In this document: positions 35,684 to 48,794 of the stretch, piece by piece
Layout of the letters: each line of letters opens with the position of its first letter
Numbering within the stretch: the stretch's first letter is position 1
Assembly (NCBI RefSeq): GCF_900112375.1
Contig: NZ_FOLS01000006.1
Span: 171,508-235,507 of the forward strand
Source: Pseudomonas citronellolis
Lineage (GTDB): Bacteria; Pseudomonadota; Gammaproteobacteria; Pseudomonadales; Pseudomonadaceae
Direction of reading: 5' to 3'
DNA length: 64,000 nucleotides
Program-made: the position numbers and the translations under genes
Notes under the pieces: generated by a model
What the model was told of the DNA's origin: nothing
The model's input: the letters and a program-made list of their open reading frames with translations, nothing else
Database searches by the model: none

Positions 35684-36457
35684 TCAGTGGATGATCTGGC
35701 TGAGGAACAGCTTGGTGCGGTCGGATTGCGGGTTGTCGAAGAACTGGTCCGGCGGCGCCTGTTCGACGATCTCGCCCTTGTCCATGAAGATCACCCGGTT
35801 CGCCACGGTGCGGGCGAAGCCCATCTCGTGGGTCACGCAGAGCATGGTCATGCCGCTCTGGGCCAGGCCGATCATGGTGTCCAGCACTTCCTTGACCATT
35901 TCCGGGTCGAGCGCCGAGGTGGGTTCGTCGAACAGCATGATCTTCGGCTTCATGCACAGCGCCCGGGCGATGGCCACGCGCTGCTGCTGACCGCCGGAAA
36001 GCTGCCCGGGGAACTTGCCGGCCTGCTCGGGGATGCGCACCCGCTCCAGGTAGTGCATGGCCACTTCCTCGGCCTCGCGCTTGGGCATCTTGCGCACCCA
36101 CATCGGCGCCAGGATGCAGTTCTGCAGCACGGTCAGGTGCGGGAACAGGTTGAAGTGCTGGAACACCATGCCGACCTCGCTGCGGATCGCCTCGATCTGC
36201 TTGAGGTCGTTGGTCAGCTCGGTGCCGTCGACGATGATGCTGCCCTGCTGGTGCTCCTCCAGGCGGTTGATGCAGCGGATGGTGGTGGACTTGCCCGAAC
36301 CCGACGGCCCGCAGAGGACGATACGTTCGCCCTGGCGCACGGTGAGGTTGATGTCCTTGAGCACGTGGAACTGGCCGTACCACTTGTTCACGCCCTTCAT
36401 CTCGATCATCACGTGATCGCCGATGGCCGGGACGGTCTTGTTGCTGGCTTCAGACAT
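35684..36457 (-). CDS. aapP: L-amino acid ABC importer ATPase AapP
   Basis: 257 residues. Walker A is GPSGSGKSTTIRC, the Q-loop region FQHFNLFPHLTVL, the signature LSGGQQQRVAIARAL, Walker B IMLFDEPTSALDPE and the H-loop CVTHEMGFA. It powers polar amino-acid uptake with AapQ/AapM and the binding protein AapJ. It ends the aapJQMP operon, 12 bp after aapM. Confidence 0.96.
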   Translation of the reverse strand: MSEASNKTVPAIGDHVMIEMKGVNKWYGQFHVLKDINLTVRQGERIVLCGPSGSGKSTTIRCINRLEEHQQGSIIVDGTELTNDLKQIEAIRSEVGMVFQHFNLFPHLTVLQNCILAPMWVRKMPKREAEEVAMHYLERVRIPEQAGKFPGQLSGGQQQRVAIARALCMKPKIMLFDEPTSALDPEMVKEVLDTMIGLAQSGMTMLCVTHEMGFARTVANRVIFMDKGEIVEQAPPDQFFDNPQSDRTKLFLSQIIH

Positions 36458-36469
36458 GATGACGAACTC

Positions 36470-37567
36470 CTAACGCTTGTGGCCGGTGTCCAGCTTGCGC
36501 TCCAGGTGCATGGAGTAGCGGGACATGCCGAAACAGAAGATCCAGTAGACCAGCGCGGCGAACACGTAGCCCTCGGTGGACATGCCCAGCCAGGCCGGGT
36601 CCGCGGTGGCGCGCTTGATGCTATTCAGGAAGTCGAACAGGCCGATGATGATCACCAGGCTGGTGTCCTTGAACAGCGCGATGAAGGTGTTGACGATGCC
36701 GGGGATCACCAGCTTCAGGGCCTGGGGCAGGATCACCAGGCCCATCATCCGCCAGTAGCCCAGGCCCATGGCCGCGGCCGCCTCGTACTGGCCCTTGGGG
36801 ATGGCCTGCATGCCGCCGCGGACCACCTCGGCGATGTAGGCGGCCTCGAACAGCACCACCATCACCATGGCGCGCAGCAGCTTGTCGAGGTTCATGCCCT
36901 CGGGCAGGAACAGCGGCAGCATCACCGAGGACATGAACAGCACGGTGATCAGCGGCACGCCGCGCCAGAACTCGATGGTGGTGACGCACAGGACCTTGAT
37001 CGCCGGCATCTTCGAGCGCCGCCCCAGGGCCAGCAGGATGCCCAGCGGCAGCGCCCCGGCGATGCCCACGGCGGCGATCACCACGGTCAGCATCAGGCCG
37101 CCCCACTGGCTGGTGGGCACGTTGTCCAGGCCGAGGAAGCCGCCATGCAGCAGCCAGTAGGACACCAGCGGCAGCGCCAGCAGGTAGGCCAGGCCGTACT
37201 TGAGCTTGTGCTGGAACTGGCGCAGGAACAGCGGCGCGGCGCCGACCACCACCAGCAGCACGTTGAGGTCCACCCGCCAGCGCAGCGCCTCGGGGTAGAA
37301 GCCGTACATGTACTGGCCGAGGCGGGTGCTGATGAACACCCAGCAGGCCCCCTCGCGGCTGCAGTCGGCGCGGCTCTCGCCGACCCAGTCGGCCTTGAAC
37401 ACCGCCCACTCCAGCAGCGGCGGGACGATCAGCCAGATGACGTAGAGCCCGACCAGGGTCAGCAGGGTGTTGATCCAGTTGGAGAACAGGTTGGCGCGCA
37501 GCCAGCCAATGACCCCGACGCTGAGCGCCGGCGGCGGCAGATCGGGCTTGAAGGTATGGTTTGCCAT
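36470..37567 (-). CDS. aapM: L-amino acid ABC importer permease AapM
   Basis: 365 residues, about eight TM helices. The C-terminal HisM-type permease domain has the EAA loop QYEAAAAMGLGYWRMMGLVI that docks the ATPase. A long N-terminal extension with extra helices is typical of AapM and separates it from smaller HisM/GlnP permeases. It pairs with AapQ and follows it after 9 bp. Confidence 0.95.
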   Translation of the reverse strand: MANHTFKPDLPPPALSVGVIGWLRANLFSNWINTLLTLVGLYVIWLIVPPLLEWAVFKADWVGESRADCSREGACWVFISTRLGQYMYGFYPEALRWRVDLNVLLVVVGAAPLFLRQFQHKLKYGLAYLLALPLVSYWLLHGGFLGLDNVPTSQWGGLMLTVVIAAVGIAGALPLGILLALGRRSKMPAIKVLCVTTIEFWRGVPLITVLFMSSVMLPLFLPEGMNLDKLLRAMVMVVLFEAAYIAEVVRGGMQAIPKGQYEAAAAMGLGYWRMMGLVILPQALKLVIPGIVNTFIALFKDTSLVIIIGLFDFLNSIKRATADPAWLGMSTEGYVFAALVYWIFCFGMSRYSMHLERKLDTGHKR

Positions 37568-37576
37568 GGCGTCCCC

Positions 37577-38761
37577 CTAGCGTTCGATCAGCGCGATGCG
37601 CTTGTTGTACCAGTTCATCAGCAGCGAAATGCTCAGGCTGATGGCCAGGTACACGCTCATGGTGATGGCCATGGTCTCGATGGCCTGGCCGGTCTGGTTG
37701 AGCACCGTGCCGGCGAACAGCGAGACCATGTCCGGGTAGCCGATGCCGGCCGCCAGCGAGGAGTTCTTCGCCAGGTTCAGGTACTGGCTGGTCAGCGGCG
37801 GCACTATCACCCGCAGCGCCTGCGGGATGATGATCAGCCGCAGCGTCTGCCCCGGGCGCAGGCCCAGGGAGCCGGCGGCCTCGGTCTGGCCGTGGCTGAC
37901 CGCCTGGATGCCGGCGCGCACCGTCTCGCCGATGAAGGCGGCGGTGTAGATCGACAGCGCCAGGACGATGGACACCAGCTCCGGGATCACCACCCAGCCG
38001 CCGCGGAAGTTGAAGCCCTGCAGCACCGGCACGTCCCAGTGCACCGGCACGCCGGCCACCAGGATGGTCAGCGCCGGCAGCACGATCAGCGTGACCAGGC
38101 CCGTGAGGAACACCGGGAAGGTCTTGCCGGTGGCGTGGCGGCGCACCTTGGCCCAGCGCCAGAGCACGGCCCAGGCGACGATGGCCAGGAGGATGGCGAT
38201 GAGGAACGCCGGCATCGCCTCGGTGGCCACCGGCGCCGGCATCTGCATGCCGCGGTTGTTGAAGAACAGCAGGCCGCCGACGCTCAGGCTCTGCCGCGGC
38301 CCGGGCAGCTGCGCGAGCACGGCGAAGTACCAGAAGAAGATCTGCAGCAGCGGCGGGATGTTGCGGAAGGTCTCGATGTACACCGTGGCGATCTTGCGCA
38401 CCAGCCAGTTCGGCGACAGCCTGGCCACGCCGAGGATGAAGCCGATGATGGTCGCCAGGACGATGCCGATCACGGTCACCAGCAGGGTGTTGAGCAGGCC
38501 GACGAAGAACACCCGCCCGTAGGTGTCGGACTCGCTGTAGTCGATCAGGTGCTGGGAGATGCCGAAGCCGGCGCTGTTGTTCAGGAAGCCGAAGCCGGAC
38601 TGGATGCCGCGGTGGGCGAGGTTGGTCTGGGTGTTGTCGAAGAGGAACCAGCCGAACGCCACCACGGCGACGACGGCGATGATCTGGAAGGCCCAGGCGC
38701 GCACGGCCGGGTCGCTGAGCGACAGGCCGCGCGGGCGCCGGGCTTTGACGGAATTCTGCAT
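37577..38761 (-). CDS. aapQ: L-amino acid ABC importer permease AapQ
   Basis: 394 residues from the ATG at 38761 (GAGAGGG upstream); an earlier in-frame start has no good site. An N-terminal TM helix (about 24-44) and a large insert precede the permease domain with the EAA loop QTEAAGSLGLRPGQTLRLI. The length matches AapQ of general L-amino acid transporters. It forms the channel with AapM. Confidence 0.95.
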   Translation of the reverse strand: MQNSVKARRPRGLSLSDPAVRAWAFQIIAVVAVVAFGWFLFDNTQTNLAHRGIQSGFGFLNNSAGFGISQHLIDYSESDTYGRVFFVGLLNTLLVTVIGIVLATIIGFILGVARLSPNWLVRKIATVYIETFRNIPPLLQIFFWYFAVLAQLPGPRQSLSVGGLLFFNNRGMQMPAPVATEAMPAFLIAILLAIVAWAVLWRWAKVRRHATGKTFPVFLTGLVTLIVLPALTILVAGVPVHWDVPVLQGFNFRGGWVVIPELVSIVLALSIYTAAFIGETVRAGIQAVSHGQTEAAGSLGLRPGQTLRLIIIPQALRVIVPPLTSQYLNLAKNSSLAAGIGYPDMVSLFAGTVLNQTGQAIETMAITMSVYLAISLSISLLMNWYNKRIALIER

Positions 38762-38879
38762 GTAAGCCCTCTCGCAGGCCGCCCCGGCGGGCACGGGGCT
38801 ACGCCCGTGACTGCGCGGGGGACCTCACGTCGTTCGAAACAGGGCCCGCGCCCAGGATCCGGGCGCGGGCTGTGGGAGG

Positions 38880-39908
38880 TCAGCGCACCGGCGGCGCGTA
38901 CTGCAGACCACCCTTGTTCCACAGGGCATTGAGGCCGCGCTTGATCTTCAGCTCGCTGCCTTCGCCGACGTTGCGCTCGAAGATCTCGCCGTAGTTGCCG
39001 ACCTGCTTGACGATCTGCACCGCCCAGTCCTTCGGCAGCTTCAGGTCCTTGCCGTAGTCGCCCTCGGCGCCCAGCAGGCGGTTGATGTCGGGGTTCTTCG
39101 AGGACTTGGCCATCTGCTCGACGTTCTTCGAGTCGATCCCCAGCTCCTCGGCGTTGAGCATGGCGAACAGCGTCCAGCGGACGATGTCGAACCATTCCTC
39201 GTCACCCTGGCGCACGGCCGGGCCGAGGGGCTCCTTGGAGATCACTTCCGGCAGCACCACGTAGTCGTCCGGCTTGCCCAGCTTGATGCGCTGCGCATAG
39301 AGCTGCGACTGGTCGGAGGTGAGCACGTCGCAACGCCCGGATTCCAGCGACTTGGCGCTTTCGTCGGAGGTGTCGTAGGTGATCGGGGTGTACTTGAGGT
39401 TGTTCGAGCGGAAGTAGTCGGACAGGTTCAGCTCGGTGGTGGTGCCGGCCTGGATGCACACGGTGGCGCCGTCCAGCTCCTTGGCGCTGCTCACGCCGAG
39501 CTTCTTGTTCACCAGGAAGCCCTGGCCGTCGTAGTAGGTCACGCCGGCGAAGTTCAGGCCCATGGCGCTGTCGCGGGAACTGGTCCAGGTGGTGTTGCGC
39601 GAGAGCACGTCGATCTCGCCGGACTGCAGCGCGGTGAAGCGCTCCTTGGCGGTCAGCGGAGTGAACTTGACCTTGCTGGCGTCACCGAAGACCGCAGCGG
39701 CGATGCCATGGCAGACATCGACGTCGATGCCCTTGTAGACGCCCTTGGAATCGGCATAGGAGAAGCCCGGCAGGCCGTCGCTGATGCCGCACTGCACGAA
39801 GCCCTTCTTCTTCACCGCGTCCAGGGTGGCGCCGGCCTGGGCCATGCCGCTGAGCCCGAGAACGCTCAGAGCGGTCAGCACCGCCAGCGTGGATTTCACC
39901 ATCTTCAT
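38880..39908 (-). CDS. aapJ: General L-amino acid binding protein AapJ
   Basis: 342 residues. A signal peptide (MKMVKSTLAVLTALSVLGLS, cleavage after MAQAG or near it) sends it to the periplasm. The binding fold starts LDAVKKKGFVQCGISDGLPG and carries the SBP_bac_3 landmarks NTTWTSSRDS and GTTTELNLSDYF. GGAGGTGA precedes the ATG. It is first in aapJQMP. The 118-bp gap to aapQ is the only sizeable one, as usual where the binding protein is made in excess. Confidence 0.96.
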   Translation of the reverse strand: MKMVKSTLAVLTALSVLGLSGMAQAGATLDAVKKKGFVQCGISDGLPGFSYADSKGVYKGIDVDVCHGIAAAVFGDASKVKFTPLTAKERFTALQSGEIDVLSRNTTWTSSRDSAMGLNFAGVTYYDGQGFLVNKKLGVSSAKELDGATVCIQAGTTTELNLSDYFRSNNLKYTPITYDTSDESAKSLESGRCDVLTSDQSQLYAQRIKLGKPDDYVVLPEVISKEPLGPAVRQGDEEWFDIVRWTLFAMLNAEELGIDSKNVEQMAKSSKNPDINRLLGAEGDYGKDLKLPKDWAVQIVKQVGNYGEIFERNVGEGSELKIKRGLNALWNKGGLQYAPPVR

Positions 39909-41029
<1,121 letters not shown>

Positions 41030-41208
41030 CGCCACATTTCGGGCGGCTCGCGGGGTAGTCGTCTGGGTGGGCCGACCGCTGGTCGGTCCACCACGCCAGC
41101 GAATTGCCAGTACGCAAAAGTCATTAATACTGAAGTTCCCGAAGGACGAACCAGACTACGGAGAGTCGTCGTGCCCCTCAGCGGAACCTGTCGAAAGCCC
41201 CATCAGCC

Positions 41209-42147
41209 ATGAAGCCGACACAGTGGCAGCAGGATATCCAGCAGTTGCGCCACCTGCGGCTGTTCCAGAACGTCGCCGGGACCGCCTTGCAGCGGCTGCT
41301 CAACGAATTCCGCGCGCTGGAGCTGGAGGCCGGCGAGGTCCTGCTTTCGCCCTTCAACCGCAACCACTTCCTCTACCTGGTGCTCGAAGGGCAGCTCAAG
41401 GTCTACCTCGGCTCCCTGGACAACTCCCCGGTGTCCACCCTGGGCAGCGGCGACTGCGCCGGGGAAATCAGCTTCATCGACCATGACCACCCGTCGGCCT
41501 ACGTGGTGGCCACCGAGGCCACCCGCGTGCTGCGCCTGCACCGCGAGGCGCTATTGAGCCTGTTCGAGCACTCCCCGCAACTGATGCAGAACCTGCTGGA
41601 GATGCTCTGCGCGCGGGTGCGCCAGGGCAACCGGATCATCCTCAATACCGAGCAGAACGCCAACATCGACACCCTCACCGGGCTGTTCAACCGGCGCTGG
41701 CTGGAGCACGTCTACGAGCGCGAGAGCACCCGCTGCGCGTTCAACGAACAGCCGCTGGCGATGCTCATGCTGGATGTCGACCACTTCAAGGACTACAACG
41801 ACCGCCACGGCCACCTGGCCGGCGACTACGCCCTCTGCCTGGTGGCCCATACCCTGCGCAGCCAGCTGCGGCCCAAGGACAGCATGGCGCGCTTCGGCGG
41901 CGAGGAATTCGTCATCCTGCTGCCGGAAGTGAGCCTGGACGAGGCCCGCGCCATCGGCGAGCGCCTGCGCATGAGCCTGGAGCAGATCGACTCCTTCTAT
42001 TCCCCGCTGGGCGCCCTGCCCGGCGTCACCGTGTCCCTTGGCGTGGCCGAGATGTACCTGCAGGAGAGCCTGCAGGGCCTGCTGCGGCGCGCCGACGAGG
42101 CCCTGTACCGGGCCAAGCAGCACGGCCGCAACCGCCTCTGCGGCTGA
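41209..42147 (+). CDS. Diguanylate cyclase with N-terminal cyclic-nucleotide-binding fold
   Basis: 312 residues. Residues about 15-125 form a cNMP-binding (CRP-like) beta roll ([34 protein letters not shown]). Residues about 150-310 form a GGDEF domain with an intact GGEEF (230-234) and an inhibitory I-site RPKD (221-224) five residues before it. It probably makes c-di-GMP from GTP under control of a ligand of the N-terminal fold. Whether that fold binds cAMP is open. No TM helix is visible. Confidence 0.93.
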   Translation: MKPTQWQQDIQQLRHLRLFQNVAGTALQRLLNEFRALELEAGEVLLSPFNRNHFLYLVLEGQLKVYLGSLDNSPVSTLGSGDCAGEISFIDHDHPSAYVVATEATRVLRLHREALLSLFEHSPQLMQNLLEMLCARVRQGNRIILNTEQNANIDTLTGLFNRRWLEHVYERESTRCAFNEQPLAMLMLDVDHFKDYNDRHGHLAGDYALCLVAHTLRSQLRPKDSMARFGGEEFVILLPEVSLDEARAIGERLRMSLEQIDSFYSPLGALPGVTVSLGVAEMYLQESLQGLLRRADEALYRAKQHGRNRLCG

Positions 42148-42251
42148 TCCACGGCAGGCTTTGGCCGGCGCCCCCAGCGCACGGATTTCGCCTGGCTGGC
42201 AACTTGCTTTACACTGGCGGCCGTTCAATCCTTAACCACTACGAGATCACC

Positions 42252-43805
42252 GTGCTCAAGGCACTCAAAAAAATCTTCGGCAAGGGCGAGGGCGAGCAGC
42301 CCGCCGCAACGCCCACCCCAGCCCCCTCCTCCCCCGCAGCCGCCAGCCAGGACGGCGAACAGCGCCCGCGCAAGCCGCGCGCTCCCCGCCCCGAAGGCGA
42401 ACGCAACGACAAGCCGCCGCGCCCGCCCAAGAGCGACAAGCCGCGCGGCGAGCGCCAGGACAAGCCTGAGCGCGCCGAGAAGGCCGAACGCCAGGACAAG
42501 GCCGAACGCACCGACAAGCCGCCGCGCGAAAAAACCGAGAAGGCCGAGCGCCCGCGCCGCGAGCGCAAGCCCAAGGCCCCGGTGGTGGACAACTGGAAGC
42601 TGGAAGACTTCGTGGTCGAGCCGGCCGAAGGCAAGACGCGCTTCCACGACTTCAACCTCGACCCGCGGCTGATGCACGCCATCCACGACCTCGGCTTCCC
42701 CTATTGCACGCCGATCCAGGCGCAGGTGCTGGGCTTCACCCTCAAGGGCCAGGACGCCATCGGCCGCGCCCAGACCGGCACCGGCAAGACCGCCGCCTTC
42801 CTCATCTCGATCATCACCCAGCTGCTGCAGACGCCGCCGCCCAAGGAACGCTACATGGGCGAGCCGCGCGCGCTGATCATCGCGCCGACCCGCGAGCTGG
42901 TGGTGCAGATCGCCAAGGACGCCGTGGGCCTGGCCAAGTACACCGGGCTGAACGTCATGAGCTTCGTCGGCGGCATGGACTTCGACAAGCAGCTCAAGAC
43001 CCTCGAATCGCGCTACTGCGACATCCTGGTGGCCACCCCCGGCCGCCTGCTGGACTTCAACCAGCGCGGCGAGGTGCACCTGGACATGGTCGAGGTGATG
43101 GTGCTGGACGAGGCCGACCGCATGCTCGACATGGGCTTCATCCCCCAGGTCCGCCAGATCATCCGCCAGACCCCGTACAAGGGCGAGCGCCAGACCCTGC
43201 TGTTCTCCGCCACCTTCACCGACGACGTGATGAACCTGGCCAAGCAGTGGACCGTGGACCCGGCCATCGTCGAGATCGAGCCGGAGAACGTCGCCAGCGA
43301 CACCGTCGAGCAGCACGTCTACGCCGTGGCCGGCAGCGACAAGTACAAGCTGCTGTACAACCTGATCGCGCAGAACGACTGGACCCGCGTGATGGTCTTC
43401 GCCAACCGCAAGGACGAAGTCCGCCGCATCGAGGAACGCCTGACCAAGGACGGCATCAGCGCCGCGCAGATGTCCGGCGACGTGCCGCAGCACAAGCGCA
43501 TCAAGGTCCTGGAAGGCTTCCGCGAAGGCAAGATCCGCGTGCTGGTGGCCACCGACGTGGCCGGCCGCGGCATCCACGTCGAAGCCATCAGCCACGTGAT
43601 CAACTTCACCCTGCCGGAAGACCCGGACGACTACGTGCACCGCATCGGCCGTACCGGCCGCGCCGGCAGCACCGGCACCTCGATCAGCTTCGCCGGCGAG
43701 GACGACGCTTTCGCCCTGCCGCCGATCGAAGAGCTGCTGGGCCGCAAGATCACCTGCGAGATGCCGCCCACCGAGCTGCTCAAGCCGGTGCCGCGCAAGC
43801 ACTGA
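42252..43805 (+). CDS. rhlB: DEAD-box RNA helicase RhlB
   Basis: 517 residues from a GTG at 42252 ([13 protein letters not shown] follows), which matches the Pseudomonas RhlB start I recall. The upstream in-frame codons run into the promoter. A Lys/Glu/Arg/Pro-rich linker (about 15-115) precedes the helicase core: [40 protein letters not shown] and [10 protein letters not shown]. It unwinds RNA for the degradosome. A strong terminator follows. Confidence 0.95.
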   Translation: MLKALKKIFGKGEGEQPAATPTPAPSSPAAASQDGEQRPRKPRAPRPEGERNDKPPRPPKSDKPRGERQDKPERAEKAERQDKAERTDKPPREKTEKAERPRRERKPKAPVVDNWKLEDFVVEPAEGKTRFHDFNLDPRLMHAIHDLGFPYCTPIQAQVLGFTLKGQDAIGRAQTGTGKTAAFLISIITQLLQTPPPKERYMGEPRALIIAPTRELVVQIAKDAVGLAKYTGLNVMSFVGGMDFDKQLKTLESRYCDILVATPGRLLDFNQRGEVHLDMVEVMVLDEADRMLDMGFIPQVRQIIRQTPYKGERQTLLFSATFTDDVMNLAKQWTVDPAIVEIEPENVASDTVEQHVYAVAGSDKYKLLYNLIAQNDWTRVMVFANRKDEVRRIEERLTKDGISAAQMSGDVPQHKRIKVLEGFREGKIRVLVATDVAGRGIHVEAISHVINFTLPEDPDDYVHRIGRTGRAGSTGTSISFAGEDDAFALPPIEELLGRKITCEMPPTELLKPVPRKH

Positions 43806-43821
43806 TCCAGGCGCGAAACAG

Positions 43822-43857
43822 AAAAAGGCGAAGCCACGGGCTTCGCCTTTTTCGTTT
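43822..43857 (+). terminator. Rho-independent terminator of rhlB
   Basis: A 14-bp stem (AAAAAGGCGAAGCC with GGCTTCGCCTTTTT) with a short loop and a T-rich end, 17 bp after the rhlB stop. Confidence 0.93.
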
Positions 43858-44132
43858 CCGCCGGCGTTACGCCCGGTGACGCCGGGCGCCCACGGTGACG
43901 CACCAGCGCGGTGCGCAGCGCCCCATTCGTCCCGCCGGGTCCGCCGGGACGACGCCTCCCCTCTCCCCGCCAACAATGGCACCCGGCCATCGTCCTGCCT
44001 GGGCCCGGGGCTGATAGCTGAGCAGATAAACGAACGGCCTGATCGATTTTGTTTACGTTCGTAAATAAATTTGCACGCTTCTTGCAGAATTTTTTACGAC
44101 GTCCTTCAGAACAAGCCATCGGAATCCCGCCC

Positions 44133-46091
44133 ATGCCCTTGCGCGCCAAGCTCGCCCTCAGTTTCCTGCTCATCGGCCTCATCCCGGTGCTGGTCATGGC
44201 CATGGTGGTCTATCACCAGGCCAGCCGCGCCCTCGAAGAACAGAGCCTGAACGCCCTGGAGGCGGTGGCCAGCATCAAGCAGCGGCAGTTGATGGACGCC
44301 TGGCAGGCGCGCCACGACCAGCTCAGCAGCCTGGCCGGCAACCTCGGCGCCAACTACGCGGGGCTGGAGAGCGAGGCGCTGGTCACCACCGCCAACTACG
44401 ACCGCCCGGTGTTCGAGAACTTCACCAAGACCTTCGGCTACCGCGAGCTGCGCCTGGTGGCCAGCGACGGCAGCGTGGTCTTCAGCCTGGGCCGCGGCGC
44501 CGACTACCAGCAGAACATGAACGCCGAGCAATGGCGCGATACGCCCTTCGGGCGCTTCGTCCGCGGCGCCCTGGGCAGCGGCAAGGCGAGCATCAGCGAC
44601 CTGGAGCCGGCCCTGGACGACAAGCAGCCGGTGCAATGGCTGGCCGCGCCGATCAAGGACCACGACAAGCTGCAACTGCTGCTGGTGCTGGAACTGCCGC
44701 TGAAGGCGATCAACGATGTGATGCAAAGCCGCCAGGGCCTGGGCGAGGCCGGCGAGACCTACCTGGTGGGCGGCGACGGGCGCCTGCGTTCGGATTCGGT
44801 GCGCTTCGCCGACCACCGCGTGCGCCGCGCCGGCGACGAGCCCGCCGCCCTCCCCGGCCAGGCCAGCGAAAAGGCCCTGGCCGGCGAGCAGGGGCGCCTG
44901 ACCGAGCCCGGCCTGAGCGGCGCGACGGCGCTGAAGTCCTTCGTGCCGCTGAACCTCGACGGCCTGCACTGGGCGCTGGTGGCGGAAATGGACCAGGACC
45001 AGGCCTTCGCCCCGGTGCGCAAGCTGATGTGGCAGATGCTGGTGCTGGGCCTGCTGACCCTCGCCGGCGTGGCCGCCGGCACCTGGCTGGTCAGCCGCAG
45101 CGTGATGCGCCCGCTGGGCGGCGAGCCGGCGAGCATGGCGGCCCTGGCTCAGCGCCTGGCCAACGGCGAGCTGAAGCTGGCCGGCGGCGCCGATGCCGGC
45201 AGCGGCCTGATGCAAGCCCTGCACGAGATGGCCGCGGCCTGGCGCCAGGTGGTCGAGCGCCTGCGCCAGGCCAGCGAGGCGGTGGGCGACGCCAGCGGCG
45301 ACATCCTCGACGCCGCCGGGCGCACCAGCAGCCACCTCGACCAGCAGCAGGAGGCCCTGGAGATGGTGGTCAGCGCCGTCGACCAGATGGCCGCCACCGT
45401 GCAGGAAATCGCCGGCAGCGCCAGCCGCAGCGCCGACGGCAGCGCCGCCGCGCGCGAGGCTTTCGTCACCATGCAGGGCACCCTGCAGCGCATGATCGGT
45501 CGCCAGGACCAACTGCTCGCCGGCCTGCGCGACGCCGACCGGGTGGTGCAGGCCCTGGCCGGCGACAGCCAGCAGATCAACTCGGTGCTGGAGGTGATCC
45601 GCTCGATCGCCGAGCAGACCAACCTGCTGGCCCTCAACGCCGCCATCGAGGCCGCCCGCGCCGGCGACGCCGGCCGCGGCTTCGCCGTGGTGGCCGACGA
45701 AGTGCGCAGCCTGGCCCAGCGCACCCGCAGCGCCACCGACGAGATCGTCACCATAGTCGGCACCCTCGGCGACTCCTCCACCCAGGCCCAGGCCAGCATG
45801 GGCGGCGCCAGCGAACAGGCGCGCACCCTGGAGCACGACACCCAGGCGGTGCTGGACTCCCTCGGTGCCCTCGACGAATCCCTGCAGGGCGTGCACGCCA
45901 TGGCCTTCCAGATCGCCGCGGCGGCCGAACAGCAGGCGGCCACCACCCAGGAAGTGAACCAGCACATGCACCGCCTGAGCGACATGACCGCGGAGAACCG
46001 CAAGACCGCCGCGCACACCCGCGACTGCGGCGAGCACTTGCGCAAGGTGGCTGGGAGCCAGGAGGCGTTGGTGGCGCAGTTTCAGCTGTAG
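44133..46091 (+). CDS. Methyl-accepting chemotaxis protein
   Basis: 652 residues from the ATG at 44133; a TTG 84 bp earlier is in frame but weak. TM1 (about 6-28) and TM2 (about 299-320) bracket a large periplasmic sensor region, probably a double-Cache type from its size. A HAMP-like linker and the signalling hairpin follow, with the conserved tip [20 protein letters not shown]. The C-terminus has no CheR pentapeptide. It reports to CheA/CheW in the membrane array. The ligand is unknown; the neighbouring dauA-like gene hints at amino acids only weakly. Confidence 0.92.
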   Translation: MPLRAKLALSFLLIGLIPVLVMAMVVYHQASRALEEQSLNALEAVASIKQRQLMDAWQARHDQLSSLAGNLGANYAGLESEALVTTANYDRPVFENFTKTFGYRELRLVASDGSVVFSLGRGADYQQNMNAEQWRDTPFGRFVRGALGSGKASISDLEPALDDKQPVQWLAAPIKDHDKLQLLLVLELPLKAINDVMQSRQGLGEAGETYLVGGDGRLRSDSVRFADHRVRRAGDEPAALPGQASEKALAGEQGRLTEPGLSGATALKSFVPLNLDGLHWALVAEMDQDQAFAPVRKLMWQMLVLGLLTLAGVAAGTWLVSRSVMRPLGGEPASMAALAQRLANGELKLAGGADAGSGLMQALHEMAAAWRQVVERLRQASEAVGDASGDILDAAGRTSSHLDQQQEALEMVVSAVDQMAATVQEIAGSASRSADGSAAAREAFVTMQGTLQRMIGRQDQLLAGLRDADRVVQALAGDSQQINSVLEVIRSIAEQTNLLALNAAIEAARAGDAGRGFAVVADEVRSLAQRTRSATDEIVTIVGTLGDSSTQAQASMGGASEQARTLEHDTQAVLDSLGALDESLQGVHAMAFQIAAAAEQQAATTQEVNQHMHRLSDMTAENRKTAAHTRDCGEHLRKVAGSQEALVAQFQL

Positions 46092-46098
46092 GGCGCGA

Positions 46099-48070
<1,972 letters not shown>

Positions 48071-48112
48071 CACGCGAAGACAGCCCCTTCCGCGTGACCA
48101 TGTCCGCGCACA

Positions 48113-48134
48113 CCGGACGTTTCCCACCGTCCGG
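48113..48134. promoter_or_regulatory. Inverted repeat upstream of the small GG-leader gene
   Basis: CCGGACG-N8-CGTCCGG, about 100 bp before the start at 48230 and outside the REP families. A regulator operator is possible but unproven. Confidence 0.3.
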
Positions 48135-48229
48135 CGCGCCCATCCCGAATGGCCCGCCTGCGCGGTGGCCGGGAGAATGCGGGTCGGCCCATCCCGGGCC
48201 GATCCCTTTCCTGCTTGCGAGAAACAGCC

Positions 48230-48460
48230 ATGAACGATCTGAAAGTACTCAACGAAAACGAAATCGACCAGGTAGCCGGCGGCTTCCTCTTCGGCATGCT
48301 GGGCGACCTGTTCGGCACTTCCGGCTCGCAGTCCGGCGGCCTGCTGGGCGGCGTGTTCAACGTGCTGCAGAACCTGCCGATCGTCGGTGGCCTGTTCGGC
48401 CTGGTCAACAGCATCTTCGGCGGCCTGTTCGGCGGCGGCTCCTCCAGCAACCCGCGCTGA
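48230..48460 (+). CDS. Small double-glycine-leader peptide, bacteriocin-like
   Basis: 76 residues. The first 18 (MNDLKVLNENEIDQVAGG) match the double-glycine leader pattern of class II bacteriocins and microcins: hydrophobic residues at the L/V/I positions, acidic residues and a GG cut site. The 58-residue remainder is hydrophobic and Gly-rich (FLFGMLGDLFG, then GGLFGLVNSIFGGLFGGG) with GxxxG-type spacing, and has no Cys. Such leaders are cut and exported by C39-peptidase ABC transporters, none of which is in the window. No immunity gene is recognised. The Shine-Dalgarno (GAGA) is weak. Confidence 0.65.
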   Translation: MNDLKVLNENEIDQVAGGFLFGMLGDLFGTSGSQSGGLLGGVFNVLQNLPIVGGLFGLVNSIFGGLFGGGSSSNPR

Positions 48461-48641
48461 ACGCCAGGCGGCGGATAACGTCGCCGCACTCTCTTTCGCC
48501 CCGGGCGGACTACCCCCTACGAGGGATGTCAGTGCCCCGGCGCTGGCCTAGTCTGACTTGCAACGACAGCCATATGGAGGGACCGCCAGACGAGATGATC
48601 TGCCTTTCCAACCACGGTTATCCAGCGCAGACATGCGCCCA

Positions 48642-48681
48642 GGCCCCAGCGAACCGCTCATTTCGCCGGGGCCTTTTCTTT
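48642..48681 (+). terminator. Orphan rho-independent terminator, possible small-RNA end
   Basis: A 12-bp stem with one mismatch (GGCCCCAGCGAA with TTCGCCGGGGCC) is followed by TTTTCTTT. It lies 180 bp after the GG-leader gene, which it may terminate, or it may end a separate transcript from about 48530. The sequence between carries a short ATG frame running through the hairpin that I do not trust as a gene. Confidence 0.65.
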
Positions 48682-48700
48682 GGGGACGGGAAAGCGCGAC

Positions 48701-48773
48701 CGTAGGATGGGTTGAGCTTGCGATACCCATCGGGCCGGGGTGATGGGTATCGCTTCGCTCAACCCATCCTACG
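48701..48773. repeat. 73-bp perfect-ended palindrome
   Basis: CGTAGGATGGGTTGAGCTTG and its complement surround a short centre. It differs from 63200-63272 at a single base. It lies between convergent transcripts and just beyond moaA. Confidence 0.9.
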
Positions 48774-48794
48774 AGGGGTGTTCTTTACTTTGGC

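Noticed and set aside
35687..38932. Long plus-strand open frame opposite aapPMQ
   Set aside because: Antisense to the aap genes, His/Gln/Asp-rich with no recognisable fold. The aap proteins carry all expected motifs.
44049..44132. Upstream TTG start for the chemoreceptor
   Set aside because: The extra 28 residues would put basic and hydrophobic residues before a normal MCP start; the ATG at 44133 leads straight into TM1.
48557..48580. Sigma-54-like TGGC/TTGC promoter
   Set aside because: Spacing between the GG and GC pairs is 13, not the required 10.
48595..48705. Short ATG frame of 36 codons before moaA
   Set aside because: It runs through a terminator hairpin and T tract, and has no family resemblance.
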